In this document: piece after piece, positions 1 to 6,324 of the stretch | How the letters are laid out: every line of letters begins with the position of its first letter | How positions within the stretch are numbered: position 1 is the first letter of the stretch | Assembly: GCA_029940115.1 (NCBI GenBank) | Contig: JAOZRQ010000198.1 | Span: 1-11,013 of the forward strand | Length of the DNA stretch: 11,013 nucleotides | Origin: Desulfobacterales bacterium | Lineage (GTDB): Bacteria; Desulfobacterota; Desulfobacteria; Desulfobacterales; 4be13 | Direction: 5' to 3' | Translations under genes and position numbers: made by a program | Notes under the pieces: generated by a model | Seen by the model: only the letters and a program-made list of their open reading frames with translations | Database searches by the model: none | Told to the model about the DNA's origin: nothing

Positions 1-1649
1 TGATCGATCCGGCAACGAATGCGGTGATCGGGACGACCGTGACGGACGCCTCCGGGTTGTACGTCTTTGCGGGCCTGACTCCGGGAGAGTACGCGGTGGA
101 ATTCGACCTGCCTCCGGGCTACGAGTTCACTTCCCAGAGCCAAGGAGACGATGAAGCGTCCGACAGTGACGCGGACACCGCCACCGGCCGAACCGAATCG
201 CTCACCCTTGGAGCAGGCGAACATGATCCCACGCTGGACGCGGGCATCTTCCTCTCTCAACCCGAGCCGGCCAAGTTGGGCGATTTTGTCTGGTACGACA
301 CGAACCGCGACGGCATCCAGAACGTGAATGAGCCCGGCATCGCGGGCATCACTGTCTTCCTGATCGATCCGCTGACGGATGAGGTCATCTCGACCACCAC
401 CACCAGCGGAACCGGCTTTTATATCTTCACCGATCTCGCCGCAGGCGACTATCGGGTGGAGTTTGAACCGCCCCTCGGATACGAGTTCACCACGAGGGAC
501 CAGGGGAACAACAACGCGTCGGATAGCGATGTGGATCCGACAACCGGCAGAACCGAAGCGGTGACGCTCTCCCTAGGCCAAGCCGACATGACCCTCGACG
601 CGGGCCTGTTCATCCCGGGACTCGAGCCCGCAAGCCTTGGCGACCTCGTCTGGTATGATGCAAACGAGAACGGAATTCAGGATGCGGACGAATCCGGCAT
701 TGCCGGCGTAACCGTCAATCTGTTTGATCCAGCGGCCGACGCAGTGATCGCCTCGGTCAAGACAGACGGGTCCGGTCATTATCTCTTTAGTGGCCTGCTC
801 CCGGGTGAGTATGGAGTGGAATTCATTCTGCCTGACGGGTATGAATTCACCCCGCAGAACCAGGGAACCGATGACGCGTCTGATAGCAATGCGGATGCCA
901 CCGGCCGAACCGAATCCGTGACGCTCTCCGCAGGCCAACATGACCCGGATATGGACGCCGGCATGGTCATGCCGGAGGCCGAACCGGGCCGGATCAGTGA
1001 CTTGGTCTGGTACGATGCGAATCAGAACGGCATCCAAGAGACGGATGAACCCGGGGTTTTCGGCGTAAAAGTGAACCTGTATGACAACACCGGAACCGAA
1101 CTCCTCGCCAGCATCACCACGGGCATTGACGGCTTCTATGAATTTTCCGGGCTGGCCCCGGGAACCTACACGGTGGCCTTTGAAAAGCCCGCGGGATATG
1201 AGTTCACCCCGGCCAATCAGGGGGATGATGACGCGCTGGACAGTGATGCGGAGATGCTCACCGGCCGAACCGCTGTCACCCTCGAACCCGGGGATAATAT
1301 GACGGATGTGGACGCCGGCCTCCATGTGTCATCCCCCATCATACTGGGAGACCTCGTGTGGGAGGACAGAAACGGCGACGGCCTCCCCTCTGCGAGTGAA
1401 GGACTCTCCGAGGTGAGGGTCATCCTGTATGACGGATCGGGGAATATGCTCGCCATTGACATAACCGATTCGGACGGCAATTATACGTTCCCGAACCTGC
1501 CTCCGGGCGACTATCGCGTGGAAGTGGAAACCGCGACATTGCCGGAGGGTGTGAGTGCATTCTCAGACCCCGACGCTGTTCTGGATTCAGCCACAGATCT
1601 GATTGCCCAATCTGCGGACAACCTTGATGCCGACTTTGGGTATCGGGAT
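1..1649 (+). repeat. In-gene array of five type I SdrD B-like modules
   Basis: Units begin at about 273, 633, 990 and 1338, with a partial unit before them, so the period is 348-360 bases. Each full unit opens with LGD.VWYD or a close variant, continues with an EF-hand-like loop, has a Y.F..L.PG.Y.VEF strand pair and a GYEFTP..QG segment, then an Asp-rich stretch (DDASDSDAD) and a TGRT...L.PG closing strand. The fifth unit (1338-1649) lacks the GYEFT and Asp-rich part and ends DADFGYRDP, like the terminal B modules of staphylococcal Sdr proteins. Units are clearly homologous but diverged, so this is an old array rather than a recent expansion. Confidence 0.88.
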
Positions 1650-4600
1650 CCCTCGGTCATATTCGCCGACCTGAGCAACACGACCCAATCGGTTGTGGAC
1701 ATAAACGGCGGAACTCTTGAACCCGGAGATGTGATCTGGTATGCGGTCACAGTCTATAATTCAGGCACGGGAACGGCCAACGGCGTCGTATTCACGGGCA
1801 CCCCAGCCCCGCAGACCACGCTTGTCCCAAATTCCGTTGAGATCAGCCAAGGAACCATCGTCACCGGCAATAACGAAGGGGACGAAGCGATCCGCATCGC
1901 GGTCGGCACGATTCCGCCGCAGGAGAGCATGGTCATCACCTACTACGCCCAGCTGTCACCGGATGCACGCCCCGAGAGTTGGATACTGAACCAAGGCATG
2001 GTGACTGGTTCAAATATTCCTGACGAACCGACGGACTTCCCGGAGACCGGGGCGCCGAATGATCCGACAGCCATCGGCCCCGTAAATGGCCTCTTTTCAG
2101 ATGCGGCGATCACATCGGTGAAAACCGCGATTGACCTGAACGGCGGGGAAGTGGAACCGGGTGACGTCATTGAATGTCGGATCAGCATGAGGAATACCGG
2201 ATCCGATACCGCGGAGAACCTCGTCCTGACGGAACGCATGCCCGTCTATACCCATCTAATTGACGGAAGTCTGACCGCTGGCTCAGATCAAGTCACCGAT
2301 CTCTCCGAGTCCTCTGAGACAGTGAGCGCTTCCATTGCTGACCTTGATGTGGGGGAGACGGCTTCCATCATCTTCCAGGTGAGAATAGATGGGGACGCGC
2401 CGCAGAATGCCATGATCGTCAATCAGGGGGTGATCTATGGAGATGGTGGGATCCAAGCATTGACCGACGACCTCACCACGCCTGAGGGGGAGGATCCCAC
2501 GGTGCTTTGCCTTGCCCGGGGCGACACCCCGCCGATTGAGGCACACAAAACAGTATGGGACTTCAACGGCGGTTCCGTGAACCCGGGAGATGTTCTGGAG
2601 TATTCGACCACGATTGTGAACACGGGCGAAGAAGTGGTGACCGGTGTCACATTCCATGACCGGCCCGACGGGTTCATCTCCCTGATTCCCGGCACAATCG
2701 GCAACACAGGGGGAACCGTTGGGGCAGATGATGCCGAGATCCAAGTGAATATCGGCGATCTCCTCCCTGGGCAGCAGGCCACCATCACGTTTCAGGTGAC
2801 GGTCGCTGGCCATACGCCTGACCATGCTCAGATTCCAAACCAGGGACGGGTCGGTTCAGACCAATATCCAGATGAGCCGACAGACGATCCCGCGACCGTC
2901 CGGGAGAACGATCCGACGGTCGTGGTGGTGGTCTGGGAACCGTGTGCGTTCGATCCGCCGAGCGCGTACAAGACCGCATCCGGCGACGAGTTTGTGATCC
3001 ACTGGGAGATGGTCTGGATCAATGACAAGAATGCGGACGCATTGCTGGTTCACATCGAAGACGACATGCCTGAAGGACTCTCCTATGTGGAGGGGAGCCT
3101 TGGGGCCGACTACGGCGACTACTGGCATGATGCGGAATCGAACAAGGTGGTCTGGGAGGGGGCGCTCCCCGGAAACGGCGGTCAGGTGAGGATATGGTAC
3201 CACACGCCGGTGCCTGAGCATCTCGACAAGGTGGAGAATCAGGCCAACGGCACCTGGGATCGGAACGGAGACGGGGACTGGCGGGACGAGGCCGAGCGAG
3301 GCGTGTTCCCGGTCTATACGGACAATCCGCTGACCCTCCTGCCGTCGGATCCCGCGCTCTGGCATGACGGCTCATACGGCCTCAGCCTCGGCAACCGGGT
3401 CTGGCACGACGCCAATGCGGATGGCCTCCATTCAGAGGAGAGTGAGACCGGCATCAACCGAGTACGGGTCAACCTCTATCGGGACACCGACGGCAACGGC
3501 ACATTCACCCCGGACACGGACACCTTTGTGGCGGAGATGAGTACCGTCACCCATGAGGGCAAGCCGGGATGGTACCGCTTTGACCATCTCTCCGAAGGCG
3601 AGTATGTGGTCCAGATCAATCCGGAGAACTTCTCGGTGAACGGGGTGCTGAACGGCCATTCCGGTTCTCCCGGGGATTCGGATCCGGATGACGACATCAA
3701 TGACGATGACAACGGGGGATACATGGACGCCCGAGGCGTGACCGCACAAGCGGTCATCCTGATTGCCGGCACGGAACCGGTGAATGATGGCGACACGGAC
3801 GCCAATTCCAACCTGACCGTTGATTTCGGCTTCCATCGGAGGGGCGTTCCGACCCCGGGTTTCCGGAATCTGAGACTCGGCAACCGGATCTGGCATGACA
3901 GGGACGGGGACGGCCTATATTCACCGGAGACCGAAACTGGCATCAACGGTGTCCAAGTCAATCTCTATCGGGACAGTGACGGCAGCGATGACTTCACCCC
4001 GGATGTGGATGAGTTCTTGGAAGAGACCGTCAGCTTCACCCGTGACGGCGAACCGGGATGGTATCTCTTCGACGATCTCCTCGAAGGCGACTACGTCGTG
4101 CAGATCGCGGCGGAGAACTTCGCCTGCGGCGGGGTGTTGAGCGGCTATGTCAGCAGCCCCGGGGAGTCGGATCCGGACGACGACCTGAATGATGACGACA
4201 ACGGCTTCCCCATGCCAGGTCACGGGCTGGTGACCCAGGCCGTGACGCTGACAGCCGGGGATGAGCCGGTGGATGACCGCGACATGGATCCGAACACCAA
4301 TCTCACGGCCGATTTCGGGGTTTACCAGGGCGAGGCCGGATGCCCGTGCAGCCTCAGCTTGGGAAGCAGTGTGTGGAACGACGCCAACAATGACGGTCTC
4401 CATCAGCCGGAGAGCGAGACGGGCATGGACGACGTCCGGATCAATCTCTACCGCGACACCGACGGCAGCGGCGATTTCACGCCGGATGCCGACACCTTCC
4501 TGACCTCCGCGATCACCTTCACCCTCAATGGCGAATCGGGCCTGTACCTGTTCCAGAATCTGGGCGAGGGGGACTACATCGTCCAGATCGCACCCGAGAA

Positions 4601-5243
4601 CTTTGAGTCCGGCGAGGTGCTGGCGGGTCACGCGAACAGCCCGGGTGAGTCGGACCCGGATGACAATGTGGATCATGACGACAACGGCGTGGTCATGGCC
4701 GGCCATGGCGTGGTGACCCAAGCGGTCACGCTGACTTTCGGCTGCGAGCCGGTGGATGATGGCGACACCGACGCGAACAGCAACCTCACCGTGGACTTCG
4801 GGTTCCATGAGACCGACCCGCTTCCCGGCGCATGTGACCTGAGCCTGACGGGCACGATCTGGGACGATGTGAATCAGGACGGTGTCCGCCAAGCCGACGC
4901 GGAGACTGGCATCAATGATGTCCGGATCAACCTCTACCGGGACTCGGACGGCAGCGGCGACCTCACCCCGGACGCGGATGAGCTGGTGGGGGCCACGATC
5001 ACCTTCCCGACGGATGGGGAGCCGGGTCGCTACACCTTCGGGGAGTTGTGCGAAGGCGATCACATTGTTCAGGTGGCACCTGGGAACTTCGACGACGGGG
5101 GCCCCCTCCAAGGGCTTGTTGGTGGCGAAACCTTGTTTGTCAACATGACAGATGAGGAGGAGAGGAGGGAAGACCTGAGTTTCCACGAGGAGGCCGGGCC
5201 TCAACCTGAAGTGCCCCAGTTTTTTCCGATGAAACCGTTTTGA
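1..5243 (+). CDS. Giant SdrD B-like / DUF11 repeat surface protein, 5' partial
   Basis: The reading frame is open from the first full codon at position 3 to TGA at 5241-5243, giving 1746 visible residues; the true start and any signal peptide lie upstream. Modules in order (residue = position/3): SdrD B-like type I, units at about 1-88 (partial), 91-205, 211-325, 330-441 and 446-549; DUF11 / TIGR01451-type beta-sandwiches at about 552-697, 700-843 and 845-980, each opening with a NGGxxxPGDV motif; a divergent fourth sandwich at 981-1120; longer SdrD-like type II units at 1127, 1290, 1451 and 1613. Type I units carry a loop such as DTNRDGIQNVNE with the D-x-N-x-D-G pattern of calcium-binding EF-hand loops. 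Related proteins are cell-surface adhesins or stalk proteins; that role is inferred here. No LPXTG, PEP-CTERM or C-terminal membrane helix is visible, and the protein ends in a Pro/Phe-rich tail (PQFFPMKPF). The gene is followed by a long non-coding interval, so it is probably the last in its transcript. Confidence 0.93.
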   Translation, partial: IDPATNAVIGTTVTDASGLYVFAGLTPGEYAVEFDLPPGYEFTSQSQGDDEASDSDADTATGRTESLTLGAGEHDPTLDAGIFLSQPEPAKLGDFVWYDTNRDGIQNVNEPGIAGITVFLIDPLTDEVISTTTTSGTGFYIFTDLAAGDYRVEFEPPLGYEFTTRDQGNNNASDSDVDPTTGRTEAVTLSLGQADMTLDAGLFIPGLEPASLGDLVWYDANENGIQDADESGIAGVTVNLFDPAADAVIASVKTDGSGHYLFSGLLPGEYGVEFILPDGYEFTPQNQGTDDASDSNADATGRTESVTLSAGQHDPDMDAGMVMPEAEPGRISDLVWYDANQNGIQETDEPGVFGVKVNLYDNTGTELLASITTGIDGFYEFSGLAPGTYTVAFEKPAGYEFTPANQGDDDALDSDAEMLTGRTAVTLEPGDNMTDVDAGLHVSSPIILGDLVWEDRNGDGLPSASEGLSEVRVILYDGSGNMLAIDITDSDGNYTFPNLPPGDYRVEVETATLPEGVSAFSDPDAVLDSATDLIAQSADNLDADFGYRDPSVIFADLSNTTQSVVDINGGTLEPGDVIWYAVTVYNSGTGTANGVVFTGTPAPQTTLVPNSVEISQGTIVTGNNEGDEAIRIAVGTIPPQESMVITYYAQLSPDARPESWILNQGMVTGSNIPDEPTDFPETGAPNDPTAIGPVNGLFSDAAITSVKTAIDLNGGEVEPGDVIECRISMRNTGSDTAENLVLTERMPVYTHLIDGSLTAGSDQVTDLSESSETVSASIADLDVGETASIIFQVRIDGDAPQNAMIVNQGVIYGDGGIQALTDDLTTPEGEDPTVLCLARGDTPPIEAHKTVWDFNGGSVNPGDVLEYSTTIVNTGEEVVTGVTFHDRPDGFISLIPGTIGNTGGTVGADDAEIQVNIGDLLPGQQATITFQVTVAGHTPDHAQIPNQGRVGSDQYPDEPTDDPATVRENDPTVVVVVWEPCAFDPPSAYKTASGDEFVIHWEMVWINDKNADALLVHIEDDMPEGLSYVEGSLGADYGDYWHDAESNKVVWEGALPGNGGQVRIWYHTPVPEHLDKVENQANGTWDRNGDGDWRDEAERGVFPVYTDNPLTLLPSDPALWHDGSYGLSLGNRVWHDANADGLHSEESETGINRVRVNLYRDTDGNGTFTPDTDTFVAEMSTVTHEGKPGWYRFDHLSEGEYVVQINPENFSVNGVLNGHSGSPGDSDPDDDINDDDNGGYMDARGVTAQAVILIAGTEPVNDGDTDANSNLTVDFGFHRRGVPTPGFRNLRLGNRIWHDRDGDGLYSPETETGINGVQVNLYRDSDGSDDFTPDVDEFLEETVSFTRDGEPGWYLFDDLLEGDYVVQIAAENFACGGVLSGYVSSPGESDPDDDLNDDDNGFPMPGHGLVTQAVTLTAGDEPVDDRDMDPNTNLTADFGVYQGEAGCPCSLSLGSSVWNDANNDGLHQPESETGMDDVRINLYRDTDGSGDFTPDADTFLTSAITFTLNGESGLYLFQNLGEGDYIVQIAPENFESGEVLAGHANSPGESDPDDNVDHDDNGVVMAGHGVVTQAVTLTFGCEPVDDGDTDANSNLTVDFGFHETDPLPGACDLSLTGTIWDDVNQDGVRQADAETGINDVRINLYRDSDGSGDLTPDADELVGATITFPTDGEPGRYTFGELCEGDHIVQVAPGNFDDGGPLQGLVGGETLFVNMTDEEERREDLSFHEEAGPQPEVPQFFPMKPF
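1656..2940 (+). repeat. In-gene array of three DUF11 / TIGR01451-type modules
   Basis: Units begin near 1656, 2100 and 2535, about 435-445 bases apart. Each carries an NGG...PGDV motif, a strand ending in N(S/T)G, a following V.(F/L) strand, a P-x-S/T turn and an NQG motif close to the end; the first and third also end with a PDEPTD(F/D)P element before NDPT. Proteins with such repeats are large extracellular structural or adhesive proteins, where each copy is a stalk-like beta-sandwich. A fourth, poorly conserved segment (2943-3300, with HWEMVWIND and MPEGLSYVEGS) looks like a diverged copy that has lost the NGG motif; its assignment is inference. Confidence 0.75.
3381..5196 (+). repeat. In-gene array of four long type II SdrD-like modules
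   Basis: Units begin at 3381, 3870, 4353 and 4839, spaced 489, 483 and 486 bases. Each opens with LSLG or a variant followed by VWHD, then a D-x-N/D-x-D-G loop and a VNLYRD strand that runs into a second Asp loop (DTDGNG...PDTD pattern). Next come a (G)WYLF..L.EGDY(I/V)VQI strand pair and, in the first three units, an Asp-rich loop (SDPDDD.NDDDNG), a TQAVTLT strand, a DGDTDxNSNLT segment and a closing VDFGFH. They differ from the type I units in length and in the extra Asp loop. The fourth unit lacks the Asp-rich loop and the TQAV strand and ends at a shortened EDLSFHE. Confidence 0.85.
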
Positions 5244-5262
5244 TGAAAGAAATCCGGTTTCC

Positions 5263-5340
5263 GAGCCATCCGGAGTGAGCCATCCGGAGTGCAAAGCTTG
5301 CTTTGTGAGTCACCACTCGCAAGGCAAGCCCCGCACTCCG
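5263..5340. repeat. 14-bp tandem duplication and nested inverted repeats downstream of the first gene
   Basis: GAGCCATCCGGAGT occurs twice back to back (5263-5276 and 5277-5290). The second copy supplies one arm of an inverted repeat, CGGAGTGC at 5285-5292 against GCACTCCG at 5333-5340. Inside it are two further dyads: CTTGC (5297-5301) with GCAAG (5319-5323), and GAGT-CACC-ACTC (5307-5318). An alternative tight hairpin, CAAAGC-TT-GCTTTG, sits at 5292-5305. The position 20-100 bases after the stop would suit a transcript-end structure, but there is no T-run after the outer arm, so this is not a standard intrinsic terminator. A dispersed palindromic (REP-like) element is an equally good reading. 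Confidence 0.6.
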
Positions 5341-5385
5341 CCTCGGTGGCCATGTTCGGGCGAGTTTCCCCGCCCCTCCGGAGTT

Positions 5386-5836
5386 GGAGAACTACAAGGA
5401 TGGAGAACTGCAAGGATGGCTTATAAGAAGCCTGTCATTCCTGTCGGAGAACTACAAGGATGGCTTATAAGAAGGGGCTTCGCCTTTCTCGCCTGTCATT
5501 CCTGTCGGAGAACTACAGGGATGGCTTATAAGAAGGGCTTCCCGCTTTTCTCGCCTGTCATTGAACTACAAGGATGGTTTATAAGAAGGGGCTTCCGCCC
5601 TTCCCGCCTTTCGCTGTCATTTCTGGTCCCCTGCCATTCCCGCCATTCCTGTCGTGGAACTACAAGGATGGCTTATAAGAAGGGGATTCGCCTTTCTCGC
5701 CTGTCATTCCTGTCGGAGAACTACAAGGATGGCTTATAAGAAGGGCTTCCCCGCATTTCCCGGTTTTCCCAGTCCTTTGCTCATTTCCGCCTCCTGCCAT
5801 TCCTGTCGGAGAACTGCAAAGATGGTTTATAAGAAG
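5386..5836. repeat. Irregular tandem array: eight copies of a ~29-bp repeat
   Basis: A core that starts GGAGAACTAC, continues AAGGATGG and ends CTTATAAGAAG occurs in full or near-full form at 5402-5430, 5446-5474, 5507-5535, 5560-5588, 5654-5682, 5715-5743 and 5808-5836, with an incomplete copy at 5386-5403 directly before the first full one. Start-to-start distances are 44, 61, 53, 94, 61 and 93 bases. Most copies are preceded by GTCATTCCTGTC or CCATTCCTGTC and followed by GGGCTTC-type, pyrimidine-rich DNA. Variants are single-base (ACTGC for ACTAC in the copies at 5402 and 5808, GGTTTATAAG in those at 5560 and 5808, CAGGG in that at 5507). The core includes the 8-bp palindrome CTTATAAG. Irregular spacing and related spacers exclude CRISPR. 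Function is unknown. Confidence 0.85.
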
Positions 5837-6161
5837 GAAGGCCGACTCTCCAGTTTTCATGGATGACGCGGAGAAGGGCAGGGAAACGGCGAGAAACTAT
5901 CCCCGTATTCGTCAGCTCTGTCCAGAGGTGGCCGATGTTGAGGGCCGAATCAGACGGCCTTGATCATCGTTTCGGCCAGCCGCCCGCCACACGTTGCTCC
6001 CGCCGGATTGCCAAATCCGGCAGGCGGGATTGGATTTGCCAATCGTTCGACTGAGCTCACGCCGAAGTCCAAGCCGAGCGAGGCATCTGAACGACGGTCA
6101 TGGCCGACATGTTGGGGAACTTGAAGAGAGACAAACATTTTCTTGATCTGACCAAAGAATG
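5837..6161. other. Non-coding stretch between the repeat array and the promoter
   Basis: No convincing gene is seen here. Short open frames exist on both strands, but none has a good ribosome-binding site or a recognisable protein. A small hairpin is present at 5943-5959 (GGCCG, 7-base loop, CGGCC), without a clear T-run after it. A stronger hairpin pair lies at 5999-6044 and is listed separately. The reverse strand from 6138 down to about 6045 reads as a peptide starting MFVSLQVPQHVGHDRRSD; it could be a decayed coding fragment or part of a dispersed repeat, but I cannot assign it to a family. Confidence 0.5.
5999..6044. repeat. Pair of adjacent hairpins, REP/IS-end-like
   Basis: The first dyad spans 5999-6028: CCCGCCGGATT, loop GCCA, then AATCCGGC and GGG with four extra bases (AGGC) in the 3' arm, giving an 11-bp stem with a small bulge. 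The second follows at once, GATTGG-ATTTG-CCAATC at 6028-6044. The two loops share related sequence (GGATTGCCAA against GGATTTGCCAA). Bulged GC-rich hairpins in intergenic DNA, often in pairs, are typical of REP-type elements and of IS200/IS605-family ends. No transposase gene lies in the window, so mobility is only a possibility. No T-run follows, arguing against an intrinsic terminator. Confidence 0.6.
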
Positions 6162-6180
6162 TTCAGGGGCCTCCCCTGAA
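6162..6180. promoter_or_regulatory. Perfect 8-bp dyad overlapping the predicted promoter: candidate operator
   Basis: TTCAGGGG (6162-6169), CCT, CCCCTGAA (6173-6180) is a perfect inverted repeat with a 3-base centre. It ends 5 bases before the TATAAT at 6186-6191 and covers the place where a -35 element 17 bases upstream would sit (6163-6168, TCAGGG, a poor match). That is a classic position for a repressor site, or for an activator that replaces a weak -35. It is not followed by a T-run, so a terminator is less likely, though an RNA hairpin from an upstream start cannot be excluded. The regulator is unknown. Confidence 0.5.
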
Positions 6181-6185
6181 AGCGT

Positions 6186-6191
6186 TATAAT
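6186..6191 (+). promoter_or_regulatory. Predicted -10 box (TATAAT) for the 6220 gene
   Basis: The sequence matches the sigma-70 -10 consensus exactly and lies 28 bases before the start codon at 6220, which would give a short leader of about 20 bases. There is no good -35 hexamer at the usual distance; TTGATC at 6143-6148 is much too far upstream. Expression would therefore be weak or dependent on a factor, perhaps one binding the dyad just upstream. Confidence 0.5.
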
Positions 6192-6208
6192 CAGACCTTT
6201 CTTAATAT

Positions 6209-6215
6209 AAGGGGG
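6209..6215 (+). promoter_or_regulatory. Ribosome-binding site for the 6220 gene
   Basis: AAGGGGG ends 4 bases before the ATG at 6220. It is the only strong purine-rich Shine-Dalgarno match in the area and supports this ATG over the in-frame ATG 15 bases downstream (6235). Confidence 0.75.
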
Positions 6216-6219
6216 AAAC

Positions 6220-6324
6220 ATGTTGTCAAAATCAATGCTGAACAGGGGAAAACAGATCGGACACAGGGGAACCTGGATGGCCATATTTTTGCTGGCGGTG
6301 CTGACACCGTGCCTGTCGTCTGCA
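6220..6324 (+). other. Signal peptide (residues 1-35) of the 1491-residue protein
   Basis: A basic n-region with two Lys, two Arg and one His in the first 16 residues is followed by a hydrophobic core (MAIFLLAVLTPCL) and a small-residue cleavage site SSA before QP, giving probable cleavage after residue 35. Cys31 lies in the core but is not part of a lipobox (no L-x-x-C with Gly/Ala just before it), so this is a type I rather than a lipoprotein signal. Confidence 0.8.

Noticed and set aside
24..26. GTG at 24 as the true start of the first gene
   Set aside because: The frame is open upstream to the window edge and the seven codons before it (IDPATNA) match the same place in the next repeat (FLIDPLTDEV), so the gene begins outside the window.
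3921..5294. 457-codon open frame on the reverse strand, and other long antisense frames within the first gene (573-1325, 2283-2825, 2856-3365)
   Set aside because: They lie opposite a clear repeat-protein gene. Asp-rich GAC/GAT codons read as GTC/ATC on the other strand, giving long stop-free Val/Ile-rich frames. No ribosome-binding site or recognisable domain.
5275..5739. 154-codon open frame across the intergenic repeats (also 5654-5866)
   Set aside because: The peptide is only the repeat DNA translated (ELQGWLIRRG recurring); equivalent open stretches occur in another frame, and the composition is unlike a protein.
5386..5836. CRISPR array
   Set aside because: Spacing is irregular (44 to 94 bases), spacers are related to one another and low in complexity, the repeat is not palindromic at its ends, and no cas gene is present.
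6162..6180. Intrinsic terminator
   Set aside because: The stem is good but is followed by AGCGTTATAATC rather than a T-run, and it sits directly upstream of a -10 box, so a regulatory dyad is the better reading.
6186..6210. Sigma-54 or extended regulatory leader such as a riboswitch upstream of 6220
   Set aside because: No GG-N10-GC type -24/-12 pair is placed near the start, and only about 20 bases separate the predicted transcript start from the ATG, too short for a riboswitch.
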